64,000 nt of DNA from an uncultured Paracoccaceae bacterium (GTDB taxonomy: Bacteria > Pseudomonadota > Alphaproteobacteria > Rhodobacterales > Rhodobacteraceae), in contig CANLNT010000001.1 of assembly GCA_947492825.1 (NCBI GenBank), positions 1,798,001 through 1,862,000 on the forward strand, given 5' to 3'. How positions within the stretch are numbered: the first letter of the stretch is position 1; the number at the start of each line of letters is the position of its first letter. The position numbers and the translations under genes were made by a program. The notes beneath the pieces were generated by a model. That model made no database searches and was not told the origin of the DNA. It saw only the letters and a list, made by a program, of their open reading frames with translations. Shown one piece after another: positions 38,228-49,981 of the stretch.

Positions 38228-38853
38228 TGTGGGATCGCAATCAAATGGCCGCCCGAGCGGCACAGGAACTGCAAGATGGTTGGTATGTAAACCTCGGGAT
38301 CGGCATCCCCACACGGGTCTCGAACTTCATCCCTGATGGAATTGAGGTCACTCTCCAATCAGAGAACGGCATGCTTGGCATGGGGCCCTACCCGTCCGAC
38401 GACATGGTTGACCCGGATCTGATCAACGCCGGCAAACAAACGATCACAGAGCTCCCGCAAACCGCGTATTTCGACAGCGCACAAAGCTTTGGCATGATCC
38501 GGGGCGGAAAAATCGCCATGGCGATACTCGGCGCAATGGAAGTCGCGCAAAACGGTGACATTGCGAACTGGATGATCCCGGGAAAACTGATCAAGGGCAT
38601 GGGCGGCGCGATGGATTTGGTGGCAGGCGTCGGCCGCGTGGTGGTTGTGATGGATCACACCAACAAACACGGGGCCTCAAAAATCCTGAAAGAATGCACC
38701 TTGCCGCTGACGGGTAAAGGCGTGGTTGACCGGATCGTCACGAACCTTGGCGTTCTGGACGTTGTCCTAGGTGGCTTGCAGATCGTCGAAGTCGCCGACG
38801 GCGTCACCGAAGAGGACCTGCGCGCAGCAACAGAAGCAACGATCGTTTCATAA
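38227..38853 (+). CDS. 3-oxoacid CoA-transferase subunit B
   Basis: 208 residues. The active-site Glu lies in the SENGMLGMGP motif. GIGIPTRVSNFIPDG and KGMGGAMDLVAGVGRVVVVMDH are also typical. It is the catalytic partner of the upstream subunit. The start ATG overlaps the subunit A stop. Confidence 0.93.
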   Translation: MWDRNQMAARAAQELQDGWYVNLGIGIPTRVSNFIPDGIEVTLQSENGMLGMGPYPSDDMVDPDLINAGKQTITELPQTAYFDSAQSFGMIRGGKIAMAILGAMEVAQNGDIANWMIPGKLIKGMGGAMDLVAGVGRVVVVMDHTNKHGASKILKECTLPLTGKGVVDRIVTNLGVLDVVLGGLQIVEVADGVTEEDLRAATEATIVS

Positions 38854-41064
<2,211 letters not shown>

Positions 41065-41075
41065 CATTGCCCAGA

Positions 41076-41108
41076 TTGCTGGCGTGGTTGAATAGACCAC
41101 GCTGGCAA
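41076..41108 (+). terminator. hairpin after katG
   Basis: TTGC-TG-GCGTGGT (41076-41088) pairs with ACCACGC-TG-GCAA (41096-41108), with a 2-by-2 internal mismatch. It starts 12 bases after the katG stop. The following sequence is AAATTTG rather than a clean T-run. Confidence 0.5.
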
Positions 41109-41783
41109 AAATTTGAACGATATCGGCGCTATCGGCCATGATGGATGGTGACACAGACAGCGCGCCCTAAGCCCAATTCGGGCGTAACGGCGCGCCAAAG
41201 ATCTGGCCTGTTGCTTTGTCAGCGAACCAAATCGCGACATCACAAATACCTCGTTCCCGGCCAGCCATGTTGCGACAAAGGTGTAAGTGACAAAGCTTCA
41301 AGGCGAAAAATGCATCACCTTACAGGCTCCTCAACATCGAAATCGACCGTAATCAACGCGCCACATTCGGACAGACCATAACAGCATGATGGCGGAGGAT
41401 CAGTCTGTCGAACTATTCCGCGAAACACTTGAAATAAGTAGTATATTTGACTGACAAGAAATTATTGCCACACCTTACACCACACTCGCACCTCAAAAAC
41501 GATACGTTCGGCCTATTGCGGACCTGCGAGCACCCTTCAAAATGCTGCGTTTGCAGCCCGTATTGCTGCCGTTTGTTGATGCACCTGTTTCGCCGTGGGC
41601 TGAGCTTTCTTGGTAAATGCGCGTTTGGAAGCAAGCGTGTTGAGCGGATGTGATCCTCGAAATTTTGGCCAAGGACCAAGGTCGTTTCAAAGAAGTTCCG
41701 ATGCGAAAAGATTTTGCGAAAGAAAGACGACAGCGGCCGTGCTTGCACCTGTCTCCTGAAGACAAGAAATGTCCTGCGTAAAA
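41109..41783. other. non-coding stretch with a degenerate repeat copy
   Basis: About 675 bases between katG and the convergent sulfatase-like gene. No frame here has family features. Around 41534-41580 the sequence AAATGCTGCGTTTGCAGCCCG resembles the dispersed repeat seen at 49255, 49754 and 52425. The rest looks like decayed or spacer DNA. Confidence 0.45.
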
Positions 41784-43430
41784 TCAGGTCCTTCCGACAG
41801 GCTTCAGCTCTGCAAACGCCAGGCCGGTGGCTTCCTCATATTCTGTTTCGTCCCAAAATCCGATTAGGATACCATCTTTTGCGGCCCGTTTTTGGCGGGC
41901 GAGGACGGCTGGTGTTGCGGTGATCCGTGTGTGGTGACGCGTCGCCCAGTGAAGGAGCGCGGCCTCCATCCGTTTTCGAATGCCGATATATTCAGGATTG
42001 TCAGATTGGCCAAGGTCCGTGAGTTCGCCCGGGTCGCTCTCAACGTCGAACAGGATCGGTTCGAACCCCTCGCATCTAATATATTTCCAGCGGCCATCGA
42101 AGATCATCGTCGTGTGCGCATCTTCTTGGCTTACGTCCAGCGCACGCGCCATTTCGGACCAGTGGTAATCATGCTCGCTGATGACATACTTACGTGAAAA
42201 TCCATCGGTTCCGTGCAGGATTGGCGTCAGGTCACGGCCTTCTATGACGTGCGGCTTGGCCTCGCAGCCCAAGGCATTCATGAAGGTTGGCGCAAGGTCG
42301 ATCATTTCGACCAAGGCATCTGACACGGTGCCTCGGGTGGCGTCCGCCTGCGATCTCGGGTCGCTGATGATAAGAGGAACCTTGACCGCCATCTCATGAT
42401 AGAAGTCTTTGTCGCCCATCCAGTGATCGCCCATGTAGTCCCCGTGATCCGAGGTGAAGGCGATGATGGTATTCTCGCCAAACCCATTTTCATCCATCCA
42501 GGCGAATAGCCTGCCAAGGTTGTCATCAAGCTGCTTGATCAGCCCCATATAGGCCGGAACAACATGGGCGCGCACGTGATCGCGCGAAAAGCTGCGGCAT
42601 ACACGTGCCTCCAGATACGCGCGCATCAAAGGGTGCCGGGTCTCGCGTTCGGCGTCCGCGCGGACCGGATCGATGATATGCGTTTCATCGTACATGTCGT
42701 GATACGGTGCAGGAACGATGTACGGCCAATGTGGCTTGATAAAACTCAGGTGACACATCCATGGTCGTCCATCGGCCTCGGCCTCCTGCATGAAATCCAT
42801 GGCGCGGTCGGTCATATAGGCCGTCTCGGAATGCTCTTCGGGCACATTGGCGGGCAGGCGCGAGTTCTTCAGAAGCCAGGCCGAAAGCAATTCGCCATCG
42901 TCATCGAGGCCGGAATTGGCGAAGTCTTCCCAGGGATTGTCGCTCTCGTATCCATGGGCGACCAGGTAATCATCATAGGCCGACCATTGCTGGCGCGCGC
43001 TATCGGGGTGAAGGCCATCGTCACGTTCGAACGGTTCGAATCCGCATTCAGACCGCCGCACACCGATCTCGCTTTTCGGATCGATGCCAAGCCACGCCAT
43101 GCCTTCGCGGTCTGCGATCATATGTGTCTTGCCCACCAGCACTGCGCGCGCGCCGGCCTCGCGCAGGTGATCGCCCAAGGTCGGCTCACCGACGCGCAGC
43201 GGCATGCCATTCCAGGTCGAGCCATGGCTGCGCACATATCGCCCGGTATAGGCAGACATCCGCGAAGGGCCGCACACCGGCGATTGTACATAGGCACGGT
43301 CGAAACGCACGCCGCGCGCGGCCAGCGCATCGATATGCGGCGTGTGCAGGTGTGGGTGGCCATAGCAGCTGAGGTAATCGAACCTGAGTTGGTCGGCCAT
43401 AATCCAAAGCACATTCGGGCGGTCGGTCAT
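41784..43430 (-). CDS. sulfatase-like hydrolase (alkaline phosphatase superfamily)
   Basis: 548 residues. N-terminal metal site NVLWIMADQLRFDYLSCYG, the formylglycine site CGPSR (C-x-P-x-R) followed by MSAYTGR, and the second metal site TSDHGDYMGDH. The Cys would need conversion to formylglycine by an activating enzyme. Arylsulfatases, choline sulfatases and phosphonate monoester hydrolases share this pattern, so substrate is open. There is no signal peptide, so it is cytosolic. Its start overlaps the MarR gene stop by 4 bases, and the TAXI-TRAP importer is divergent, suggesting uptake and hydrolysis of one compound. Confidence 0.87.
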   Translation of the reverse strand: MTDRPNVLWIMADQLRFDYLSCYGHPHLHTPHIDALAARGVRFDRAYVQSPVCGPSRMSAYTGRYVRSHGSTWNGMPLRVGEPTLGDHLREAGARAVLVGKTHMIADREGMAWLGIDPKSEIGVRRSECGFEPFERDDGLHPDSARQQWSAYDDYLVAHGYESDNPWEDFANSGLDDDGELLSAWLLKNSRLPANVPEEHSETAYMTDRAMDFMQEAEADGRPWMCHLSFIKPHWPYIVPAPYHDMYDETHIIDPVRADAERETRHPLMRAYLEARVCRSFSRDHVRAHVVPAYMGLIKQLDDNLGRLFAWMDENGFGENTIIAFTSDHGDYMGDHWMGDKDFYHEMAVKVPLIISDPRSQADATRGTVSDALVEMIDLAPTFMNALGCEAKPHVIEGRDLTPILHGTDGFSRKYVISEHDYHWSEMARALDVSQEDAHTTMIFDGRWKYIRCEGFEPILFDVESDPGELTDLGQSDNPEYIGIRKRMEAALLHWATRHHTRITATPAVLARQKRAAKDGILIGFWDETEYEEATGLAFAELKPVGRT

Positions 43431-43936
43431 GGCGCAACCTCGGCACCAAGGCTTTCGGGCAAAGGCGCCTCCACACAGGCTTCGAAACGGTCGATGAGCC
43501 CGATGAAGGTGTCCAGCTCTTCTTCGGAAAAGGTCCGGGACAGCGCCGCGCGGCGGGCCGACATGACGACCGAAGTCTGCTTGAAGACCTCGCGCCCATG
43601 GCCTGTCAGCTCAACTAGGGACTGCCTGCGGTCGGTCTGACTGATGCTGGTTGTCACGTATCCTTTGCTGACCATCACGGGGATCGCGCGGCTGATCAGG
43701 GCATGATCGGTCCGCTGAATTGCGGCCATTTCGGTCACGGTGAGCGGACCGGCCTCTGCCAGATCCCACAGGACCCGCCATTCGGTGATGGACAGCTCTC
43801 CGGCAGATTTCAGCATGCGTTGCGCCTGAACGCGGGAGGCCTGGGACGCCGCTGCCAAGCGACCGAACAGATTGCGGTTCTGTTCAAGCTGGCGGTCTTT
43901 GACCTTGTCTGGCCTGGTTTTGATCCGGTTTGTCAT
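43427..43936 (-). CDS. MarR-family transcriptional regulator
   Basis: 169 residues from the ATG at 43936, which has a GAGGGAG ribosome site; the frame is open to 43984. Winged-helix MarR core: ITEWRVLWDLAEAGPLTVTEMAAI, then DHALISRAIPVMVSKGYV and the wing TDRRQSLVELT. It is divergent from the TAXI-TRAP genes and is cotranscribed with the sulfatase-like gene, so it probably controls both. The 135-base region 43937-44071 should hold the operator. Confidence 0.88.
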   Translation of the reverse strand: MTNRIKTRPDKVKDRQLEQNRNLFGRLAAASQASRVQAQRMLKSAGELSITEWRVLWDLAEAGPLTVTEMAAIQRTDHALISRAIPVMVSKGYVTTSISQTDRRQSLVELTGHGREVFKQTSVVMSARRAALSRTFSEEELDTFIGLIDRFEACVEAPLPESLGAEVAP

Positions 43937-44071
43937 GTGATCTCCCTCACCAGCGATAAGACCAGCAAAACTTTTACGTGACAAGTCACATAATTTTTGT
44001 AACGGTGAATCAGGAAACCCGCAAAAGGCGGGTCATTTGCCTGCGCCACGGCGCTGCATTGGGAGGAAGCC

Positions 44072-45127
44072 ATGATCAGAAATACCATCGCCGGGGCGAT
44101 TTTTGCCTCGTTGCCAGCCGCCGGTTTTGCACAAGTGACACTTACGGCAGAGACCACTTCACCCGGGTCAACCCCACACTACATTGATACGACCTTGGCG
44201 GCAGTTCTGGATGCGGCGGGCGTCGCCACGATGCAGATCACCGAAGGTGCCACGCTCACCAATTCGGTGCAGGCCGTGGCCGAAGGCCAACTGGATATGG
44301 CGCCGGCACCCTTGATCCTACCATTTCTGCTGTCCCGTGGTGTAGGCCCCTACTCCGGCCTGGGGGAAGAGCGCGGCGCCGAGCTGGCCGGGAATTTGCG
44401 GGCGCTGTTCTTTTCCGCACCCTCGGCTCAACTCTTTGGTCACTACAACAGCGGCGCAATTCAAAGCCCTGCCGATATCGAAGGCAAGCGCATCTACAAC
44501 GGTCCGCCGCGTGGCGCGGCGTTGACGACGGGTCGCGCAGCGATCCAGTTGCTCAGTGGCCTAAAGGATGGCGAAGGCTATGAAGGCGTCCAAACACCTT
44601 GGCCAGATACGGTTTCAACAATCACGGGCGGTGCGGTTGACGGCTGGACCCTTCCCGAAGGCTTGCCCTCCGGTCGGCAGATCGCCATCGCCGCAGCAGG
44701 TGGCACGACGCTCTACGATATTCCTGCGGATGTTCTGAACAGCGAGCTTGGGCAGCAGATCGTGAACGCGCCCGGAAACGTCGCATATTCCATCCCGGTC
44801 GAGGAATATCGCGCGGCCTATGAAGGCAATGACATCACGATCGTCACCGATGATGATACGTTTGATACCTTTGCGCTGGCTTTTGCGCAGATCGTTCCGG
44901 CCTCCATGGACGAGGAACTGGCCTACAAAATCACCAGCGCTTATCTGGCAGAGCAGGAACGGTTCTTGACCGGGTCGCCGCGCGGTCCCTACCTGTTCCT
45001 GAGTTTCGGCGACATTGACGGGGCGCCCCAGGGTATTTGCGGTGCCGTCAAGCTGACCATGCATCCTGGCGCGATCCGCGCGTATGAGGAGGCTGGACAT
45101 ACCGTAGCCGATTGCGCCCGGCCTTAG
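44072..45127 (+). CDS. TAXI-type TRAP transporter substrate-binding protein
   Basis: 351 residues with a Sec signal (IAGAIFASLPAAGFAQ). The mature part follows the TAXI family: GSTPHYIDTTLAAVL, the SVQAVAEGQLDMAPAP segment, IYNGPPRGAA and a late DIPADVL. It captures a solute in the periplasm for the fused permease encoded next. The ribosome site is GGGAGGAAG. A 26-base gap separates it from the permease start. Confidence 0.87.
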   Translation: MIRNTIAGAIFASLPAAGFAQVTLTAETTSPGSTPHYIDTTLAAVLDAAGVATMQITEGATLTNSVQAVAEGQLDMAPAPLILPFLLSRGVGPYSGLGEERGAELAGNLRALFFSAPSAQLFGHYNSGAIQSPADIEGKRIYNGPPRGAALTTGRAAIQLLSGLKDGEGYEGVQTPWPDTVSTITGGAVDGWTLPEGLPSGRQIAIAAAGGTTLYDIPADVLNSELGQQIVNAPGNVAYSIPVEEYRAAYEGNDITIVTDDDTFDTFALAFAQIVPASMDEELAYKITSAYLAEQERFLTGSPRGPYLFLSFGDIDGAPQGICGAVKLTMHPGAIRAYEEAGHTVADCARP

Positions 45128-45153
45128 GGGGCAGCAGCGCAGCCGGTGGGAAA

Positions 45154-47439
45154 ATGACCGACGCACATACCATGAAGCCAAAGGGGCAGCGCATTGCGCT
45201 GTTCCTAGCGTTTGTTCTCGTGTGTGTCGGAATGCTCAACACCTTGCCCGAAATCCCGGGACTTCAGGATTGGGCGCGCGAGATCACAGGCATCCGGTTC
45301 TTTCGCATTTCCGGCTTTCCCACTGAATTCTTCTTTCCGCCGATCTTTGTTCTGATGATGGTGATCGTCGCACTCGACGCGAGCCTTTACCGCAATTGGC
45401 GCACGACACGTCCCGCGCGCGCCTGGCTGGGTCTTGCCCTGGATGTGGGACTGATTTTGGCAGCATTGGCTGGCGCGGTGGGTTTCTGGATCGAGATCGA
45501 CTCGGTCTGCCTGATAGACCAGATCACCGGCGAACGAGCGCGCTTGATCGAAGAAGCGATGGGGCGATCCGCCAATCTGATCCCCGGCATGACCCTCGAA
45601 GCCGAGGTGCCGGCCTGTCAGGCCCGCCTGGGCATCTGGGCTCTGCCGCTGCTGTTCACCATCATCCTTCTGTTCTTTCTCTACAACCTGCGAGTCTGGG
45701 GGTTGCCGCTGGTTGTCGTCGCCAGCATCGTCGTGCTCTACACGATCGCGACAGCCCTGATCTGGGTCTTTGGCCTGAGCGAGCACAACTTCTTTCTGAC
45801 CAAACTGGGGGCGGATGGAGGCGATGCGCTGGCCGCGGCGATCCAGAAGGCCACAAATGTCTTCATCACGCCCGATGGGTTCATGGGCCGTTTCATGGAC
45901 ATCATCATAAACCAGGTGTTCCCATACGTCGTGTTGGGGGCACTTTTCGGGTCGTCCGCGGGTGGCACGTCGCTGATCAAACTCGCCGTGCGCCTGACGC
46001 GGAACCTGCGCGGCGGCCCCGCACACGCCGCGATTGTCTCATCGGCCATGTTCGGCACGATCACCGGTGGCCCGGTCACCAATGTGCTCTCGACCGGTCG
46101 GCTCACCATCCCGATGATGCGTCGCAATGGCTTTTCGTCACAGTTCGCAGGCGGGGTCGAGGCGGCGGCCTCGTCCGGTGGGCAGATCATGCCACCGGTC
46201 ATGGGCATTGCAGCCTTCGTTCTGGTCGCACTGACGTCGGTGCCCTACACCAAGGTCATCACGGCGGCTTTCATCCCGGCCATCGCGTTCTTCTTCTCGA
46301 TCTTCCTGGCGGTCATGTTCCAGGCACGACGCGAAAAGGTCGAGCCGATGCGCACTATCCCTGAAGATTTGATCATGGAGCGGCAGGATTGGCGGAACCT
46401 ATGGATCATCTTTTTACCCATTCTTGTGATCCTGTTTTTGCTTCTGGGAAACAAGGATGCCATCGGCGAAAGCTGGATCGCCTTTGTGCTTCCGGAGGTT
46501 GTCATCCAAACAATCGTCAACGCCACCGGTGACGCCGTGTCGGCCGGTTGGTGGGCCGTGGCGATCCTGCTGCCCCTGTTGCTTCTGGACCCAGCAACTC
46601 GCGCGCACCCTCGCAAGATCGCAATGGCGCTTGGCGAGGGTGGCATCCTCATTTCGCGCTTGTTTCTGCTGCTTTTCGCGGTTTCGATTATCGCGGCTTT
46701 CCTGAACGAAAGTGGCCTGACGGGTGAGCTGACCCGTGCTGTTACGACTTGGCTGGAGCAGGTCACGTCGATCCGCGTTCTGGGGTATGAGATCCAGATA
46801 GCCGGTGGCGTTTACCTGATGCTTGCCCTGGTGTGCGCCATGTTCTGCGCAATCCTTCTGGGCATGGGGATGCCAACCGTTCCGGCTTATGTGAACGTCG
46901 CCCTGCTGCTTGGCCCGCTTCTGGCGGAGCTCGGTGTCAGCTTCTTCACCGCCAACATGTTCGTCTTCTACTTCGCTGTGGCCTCGGCCATTACGCCGCC
47001 AGTTGCGGTCGCGGCCTTTGCCGCGTCGTCGATCACAGGGTCAGAACCCATGCGCACGGCCTTTTCGGCGGTGCGGGTGGGCATCGTCATGTTTACGATC
47101 CCCTTTGTCTTTGCCTGGTACCCCGAATTACTGCTGATCCCCGAGGCCGTCACGATAACCGATGAGACCGGACGGCGCGTGTTCATGGAAGGATATTCAG
47201 GCGAAACTGAATTCGGGGCACTCGCGCTGCTCCTTTTCCGGCTTTCTGTGGCGCTGTACTTGTTGGCCTCCGCTCTGGCCCGTTACGATCATACGGCACT
47301 TTCCGGGTGGGAAATGTCACTGCGGATTCTCGCGGCGGTACTCATTCTCTGGAAGGCGCCGTTGGTGATGTTCGTCGGGGGTGTGTTGGCGAGCGTCCTG
47401 GTGGCGGTTCACTATTTTCGAAGAAGAACGCTGCACTAG
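45154..47439 (+). CDS. TRAP transporter permease, 4TM/12TM fusion
   Basis: 761 residues from the ATG at 45154 (ribosome site GGTGGGA; frame open to 45112). The small DctQ-like part is N-terminal. The large DctM-like part carries GSSAGGTSLIKLAVRLTRNLRGGPAHAA, the NVLSTGRLTIPMM segment and ASSGGQIMPPVMG, typical of fused TAXI-TRAP permeases. It drives sodium-dependent import with the upstream binding protein. The cargo is unknown; a sulfate or phosphonate ester is suggested by the divergent hydrolase gene. Confidence 0.92.
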   Translation: MTDAHTMKPKGQRIALFLAFVLVCVGMLNTLPEIPGLQDWAREITGIRFFRISGFPTEFFFPPIFVLMMVIVALDASLYRNWRTTRPARAWLGLALDVGLILAALAGAVGFWIEIDSVCLIDQITGERARLIEEAMGRSANLIPGMTLEAEVPACQARLGIWALPLLFTIILLFFLYNLRVWGLPLVVVASIVVLYTIATALIWVFGLSEHNFFLTKLGADGGDALAAAIQKATNVFITPDGFMGRFMDIIINQVFPYVVLGALFGSSAGGTSLIKLAVRLTRNLRGGPAHAAIVSSAMFGTITGGPVTNVLSTGRLTIPMMRRNGFSSQFAGGVEAAASSGGQIMPPVMGIAAFVLVALTSVPYTKVITAAFIPAIAFFFSIFLAVMFQARREKVEPMRTIPEDLIMERQDWRNLWIIFLPILVILFLLLGNKDAIGESWIAFVLPEVVIQTIVNATGDAVSAGWWAVAILLPLLLLDPATRAHPRKIAMALGEGGILISRLFLLLFAVSIIAAFLNESGLTGELTRAVTTWLEQVTSIRVLGYEIQIAGGVYLMLALVCAMFCAILLGMGMPTVPAYVNVALLLGPLLAELGVSFFTANMFVFYFAVASAITPPVAVAAFAASSITGSEPMRTAFSAVRVGIVMFTIPFVFAWYPELLLIPEAVTITDETGRRVFMEGYSGETEFGALALLLFRLSVALYLLASALARYDHTALSGWEMSLRILAAVLILWKAPLVMFVGGVLASVLVAVHYFRRRTLH

Positions 47440-47632
47440 GAATGGTGGCCGATCGGCAAATTTGGATTAAACCATTTAGGGTTTGCTGACAAAAAGGGTT
47501 TTGAACGGCCCTTAGCTGCCATTGCAAGACTTGAAACTAGTCCAATTTCTACGCCCCAGAGCAAAGCGACCAGACAATACTCCCGACTCAAAGGTCGCTT
47601 GAGCAAACAGCGCCAGCCATCCTCTGCAATCT

Positions 47633-47665
47633 AAGAGGCACCCTGTGATGCCTCTTTTCTTATTT
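47633..47665 (+). terminator. strong rho-independent terminator
   Basis: AAGAGGCA (47633-47640) and TGCCTCTT (47649-47656) form a perfect 8-bp stem with an 8-base loop, followed by TTCTTATTT. It lies about 190 bases after the TRAP permease stop, so it either ends that transcript late or ends a small untranslated RNA in 47440-47630. Confidence 0.85.
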
Positions 47666-47679
47666 GCCTCGCTTTGAAC

Positions 47680-48207
47680 CTAAGTGGCCCTCGCCAAATA
47701 CGCTTGCTCTTCCTCCATGTTCTTGACCTTGCGTGGATGCCATTCGCCTGTTTCTACATAGTGCTTCAATTCTTCAACACCGCGTAGAAAGCCGGGGTTC
47801 AGCATTCCCTTTGTACCGGGGATAAGCTTTGCAAGCAGCTTCAGGCGCGGTTCACCATCCCAGACAATCCGGCAGGTCGTTGTTGTGATTGGCTCAATCC
47901 ACACTTTCACGCTGTATCCAATCAACGGGTTCACAAACGGTGTGTTCATCAGTGTGACTTCGACGGCCAAATACTTCTTGGCATCGTCGTAATCCACAAG
48001 CACTTCATGCTGATAGATCCCATTTTGCTTTGACAACAGGTAAGAGTTGCGACCAATTGCCGGTGCTCCGCTCACTTGTGTTCCCTTGCTGATCGGTTCA
48101 GCACGCACAATCGCTGCCATCCAATTTTGTACATTCACAAAATCACGGCCAAAAATTTCCCATGTATCCTCGGCAGATGCGTCAATTTCCAAAATGGTCT
48201 TTGTCAT
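47680..48207 (-). CDS. SRPBCC-family (START-like) protein
   Basis: 175 residues from the ATG at 48207 (GGAG eight bases upstream; frame open to 48399). Start MTKTILEIDASAEDTWEIFGRDF and TTTTCRIVWDGEP match polyketide cyclase/SRPBCC proteins, which bind hydrophobic small molecules. It is divergent from a LysR regulator that may control it. No ligand is predictable. Confidence 0.75.
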   Translation of the reverse strand: MTKTILEIDASAEDTWEIFGRDFVNVQNWMAAIVRAEPISKGTQVSGAPAIGRNSYLLSKQNGIYQHEVLVDYDDAKKYLAVEVTLMNTPFVNPLIGYSVKVWIEPITTTTCRIVWDGEPRLKLLAKLIPGTKGMLNPGFLRGVEELKHYVETGEWHPRKVKNMEEEQAYLARAT

Positions 48208-48340
48208 TTTCAGTCTCCAGTTTCGGTAGGCCCGTTGAAGAGCCCATTCAGTCATTTGATGAGTTAGAAGTACGCTCTTGTGGGGAAACCTAAATGTGCC
48301 AAAGTTGATCATTGCGTTACGCTGAAGTAACAATAGGAGT

Positions 48341-49237
48341 ATGAAACCGTCTGACTGGGAATACTTGCCATTCTTCTTGGCCGTCGCCCGCGCGGGCAAT
48401 CTACGTGCGGGAGCGGCTTTGCTGAATGCGAATTACGGCACCGTGAACCGCAACATCCAAGCGCTTGAGGCAAGCTACGGCGTGCGCCTGTTCAATCGCT
48501 CGCGCAAAGGGTTTGCGCTCACCGATGCCGGCGAAAGCCTTGTCCCGATCGCGGAAGAGACGGAACGCACCGTTATCTCTGCACGCCGCCAAATTGAAGG
48601 GCACGACAAAACTGAGACTGGAACAATCCGGTTTTCTGTAACGCCCACTCTCGCCTATGATATCGTCGCGCCGATCATCGGGACGTTTCACGCAAAATAC
48701 CCAGATATCCAAGTTGAAATGCGCATTACGTCCGAGATTGAATCGATCAACCGCGCTGAGACTGACATTTCTCTTCGTGCCGCGATGGAAGTCACAGATG
48801 ACGTTGTGGCCCGCAAACTTTACGCGATGGCTAACGGTGTTTTTGCCAGCAAACGCTATGTCGCGAACGTCGTCCCGCAGGCCGGTCCACTCGGTGACGG
48901 GTTGGACTGGATCGGCTTTCCGGGCGCCGTCGACCCTGCCGCCTGGCTCGCCAAAACACAGTTCCCGCATGCGCGCATCCGCCATTCAATTGGTGACGGC
49001 CCCATGCGTATCGCGATGCTGCGTCAGCACTGCGGGATGTCTGACCTCCCTGTGATCTTTGGGAAAATCCATCCCGATCTGGTTCAAGTCCCGGGAACCA
49101 AGACTAAGCTTGGCCCATCGCTTTGGGTACTTCTCCATACGGACCTACGCCGAACGGTGCGGGTGCGACGTTTTGTTGATCATCTGTCCGAGGGTTTGCT
49201 CGCGCTCAAATCGGACATGCAGGCAGGCGCGACCTAG
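48341..49237 (+). CDS. LysR-family transcriptional regulator
   Basis: 298 residues. N-terminal winged HTH (LPFFLAVARAGNLRAGAALL, NYGTVNRNIQALEASYGVRLFNR) and a LysR-substrate domain. It is divergent from the SRPBCC gene with 133 bases between them, the common LysR-target arrangement. Confidence 0.9.
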   Translation: MKPSDWEYLPFFLAVARAGNLRAGAALLNANYGTVNRNIQALEASYGVRLFNRSRKGFALTDAGESLVPIAEETERTVISARRQIEGHDKTETGTIRFSVTPTLAYDIVAPIIGTFHAKYPDIQVEMRITSEIESINRAETDISLRAAMEVTDDVVARKLYAMANGVFASKRYVANVVPQAGPLGDGLDWIGFPGAVDPAAWLAKTQFPHARIRHSIGDGPMRIAMLRQHCGMSDLPVIFGKIHPDLVQVPGTKTKLGPSLWVLLHTDLRRTVRVRRFVDHLSEGLLALKSDMQAGAT

Positions 49238-49254
49238 CAAACAGGTTCAGACGA

Positions 49255-49391
49255 TCACGGCCCATACCCGCCGTTCGATCTCAATCCTAAATTCTGCGAT
49301 TGCAGCCCGCTTTGCGGACATTCGCCGCAAGCGCGATCTCCGGGCATCGTCTGACTCACGCATTGCGGACAGTGTTGCCGTTGCTCAAGCG
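49255..49391. repeat. dispersed repeat, copy A1 (degenerate)
   Basis: Shares ACGGCCCATACCCGCC, GATTGCAGCCCGCTTTGCGG ACATTCGC and TTGCGGACAGTG-TTGCCGTT with the copies at 49754 and 52425. It lies just after the LysR gene and reaches the end of the small DUF6500-like gene. Confidence 0.55.
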
Positions 49392-49603
49392 CCAGAATCG
49401 ATCATGTCTCTAATTTTTACTGCCTTCTCAAAATGATCAAGCTCGTGAGTTTTAATCCACCATTCAGCCGCTTCCATAAGCAGCTCCGGATCTTCATTCT
49501 TGTTGGCAAAAAATGCATAAAACGAAAGGCCTACTGTCACTCCCTTTTTCGCAATCTTTTTGTTGCAAACAGCGATTGCTTTTGTTCTTAGCGTTTGCCG
49601 CAT
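49385..49603 (-). CDS. small DUF6500-like protein
   Basis: 72 residues. The pattern VGLSFYAFFANKNEDPELLMEAAEWW followed by HELDHFEKAVKIRDMI is one I associate with the small DUF6500 family of marine bacteria; no function is known. Predicted fold is helical, with no membrane segment. The ribosome site is weak. It stands alone among repeat copies. Confidence 0.6.
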   Translation of the reverse strand: MRQTLRTKAIAVCNKKIAKKGVTVGLSFYAFFANKNEDPELLMEAAEWWIKTHELDHFEKAVKIRDMIDSGA

Positions 49604-49981
49604 TGTAATTTTGCCTACTCACCTCTGTCCCAGCAACCGGAACATAAAGCGAACATACGATTTCTGCAACACTCTGGCACTGTAGCTTTGGACTCGTTGC
49701 CGCCAACTGAGCTAGTGCAGCCTAGAGACGCCAAAACTGATCTTCGGATCTGAGGACGGCCCATATCCGACCTTGGTCAACCTCTTTGAATGCTGCGGTC
49801 GCAGCCAGCTTGCCCGCCATTCACGGCATGAACGAGAGCGCGAGGCAACCGGACTCATCAAACGGCTGCGCCAATGTCCCGTTTAAGGTAACACAAGACG
49901 TAAAACCACCTTCTGAAATTCGATTTTCGGTCCTATGAGATACAAACCCAGAGTGTCATGTCCATAGCGTCAGTATGGCAA
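49604..49981. other. non-coding stretch containing repeat copy A2
   Basis: About 380 bases with no supported gene. The middle holds the degenerate repeat copy A2 (49754-49835). A frame at 49494-49706 overlaps the DUF6500-like gene and looks like a shadow. Confidence 0.45.
49754..49835. repeat. dispersed repeat, copy A2 (degenerate)
   Basis: GGACGGCCCATATCCGACCTTG, then AATGCTGCGGTCGCAGCC and CCCGCCATTCACGGC align with copy A3 at 52425-52560. The right arm of the palindrome is decayed here. Confidence 0.55.
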
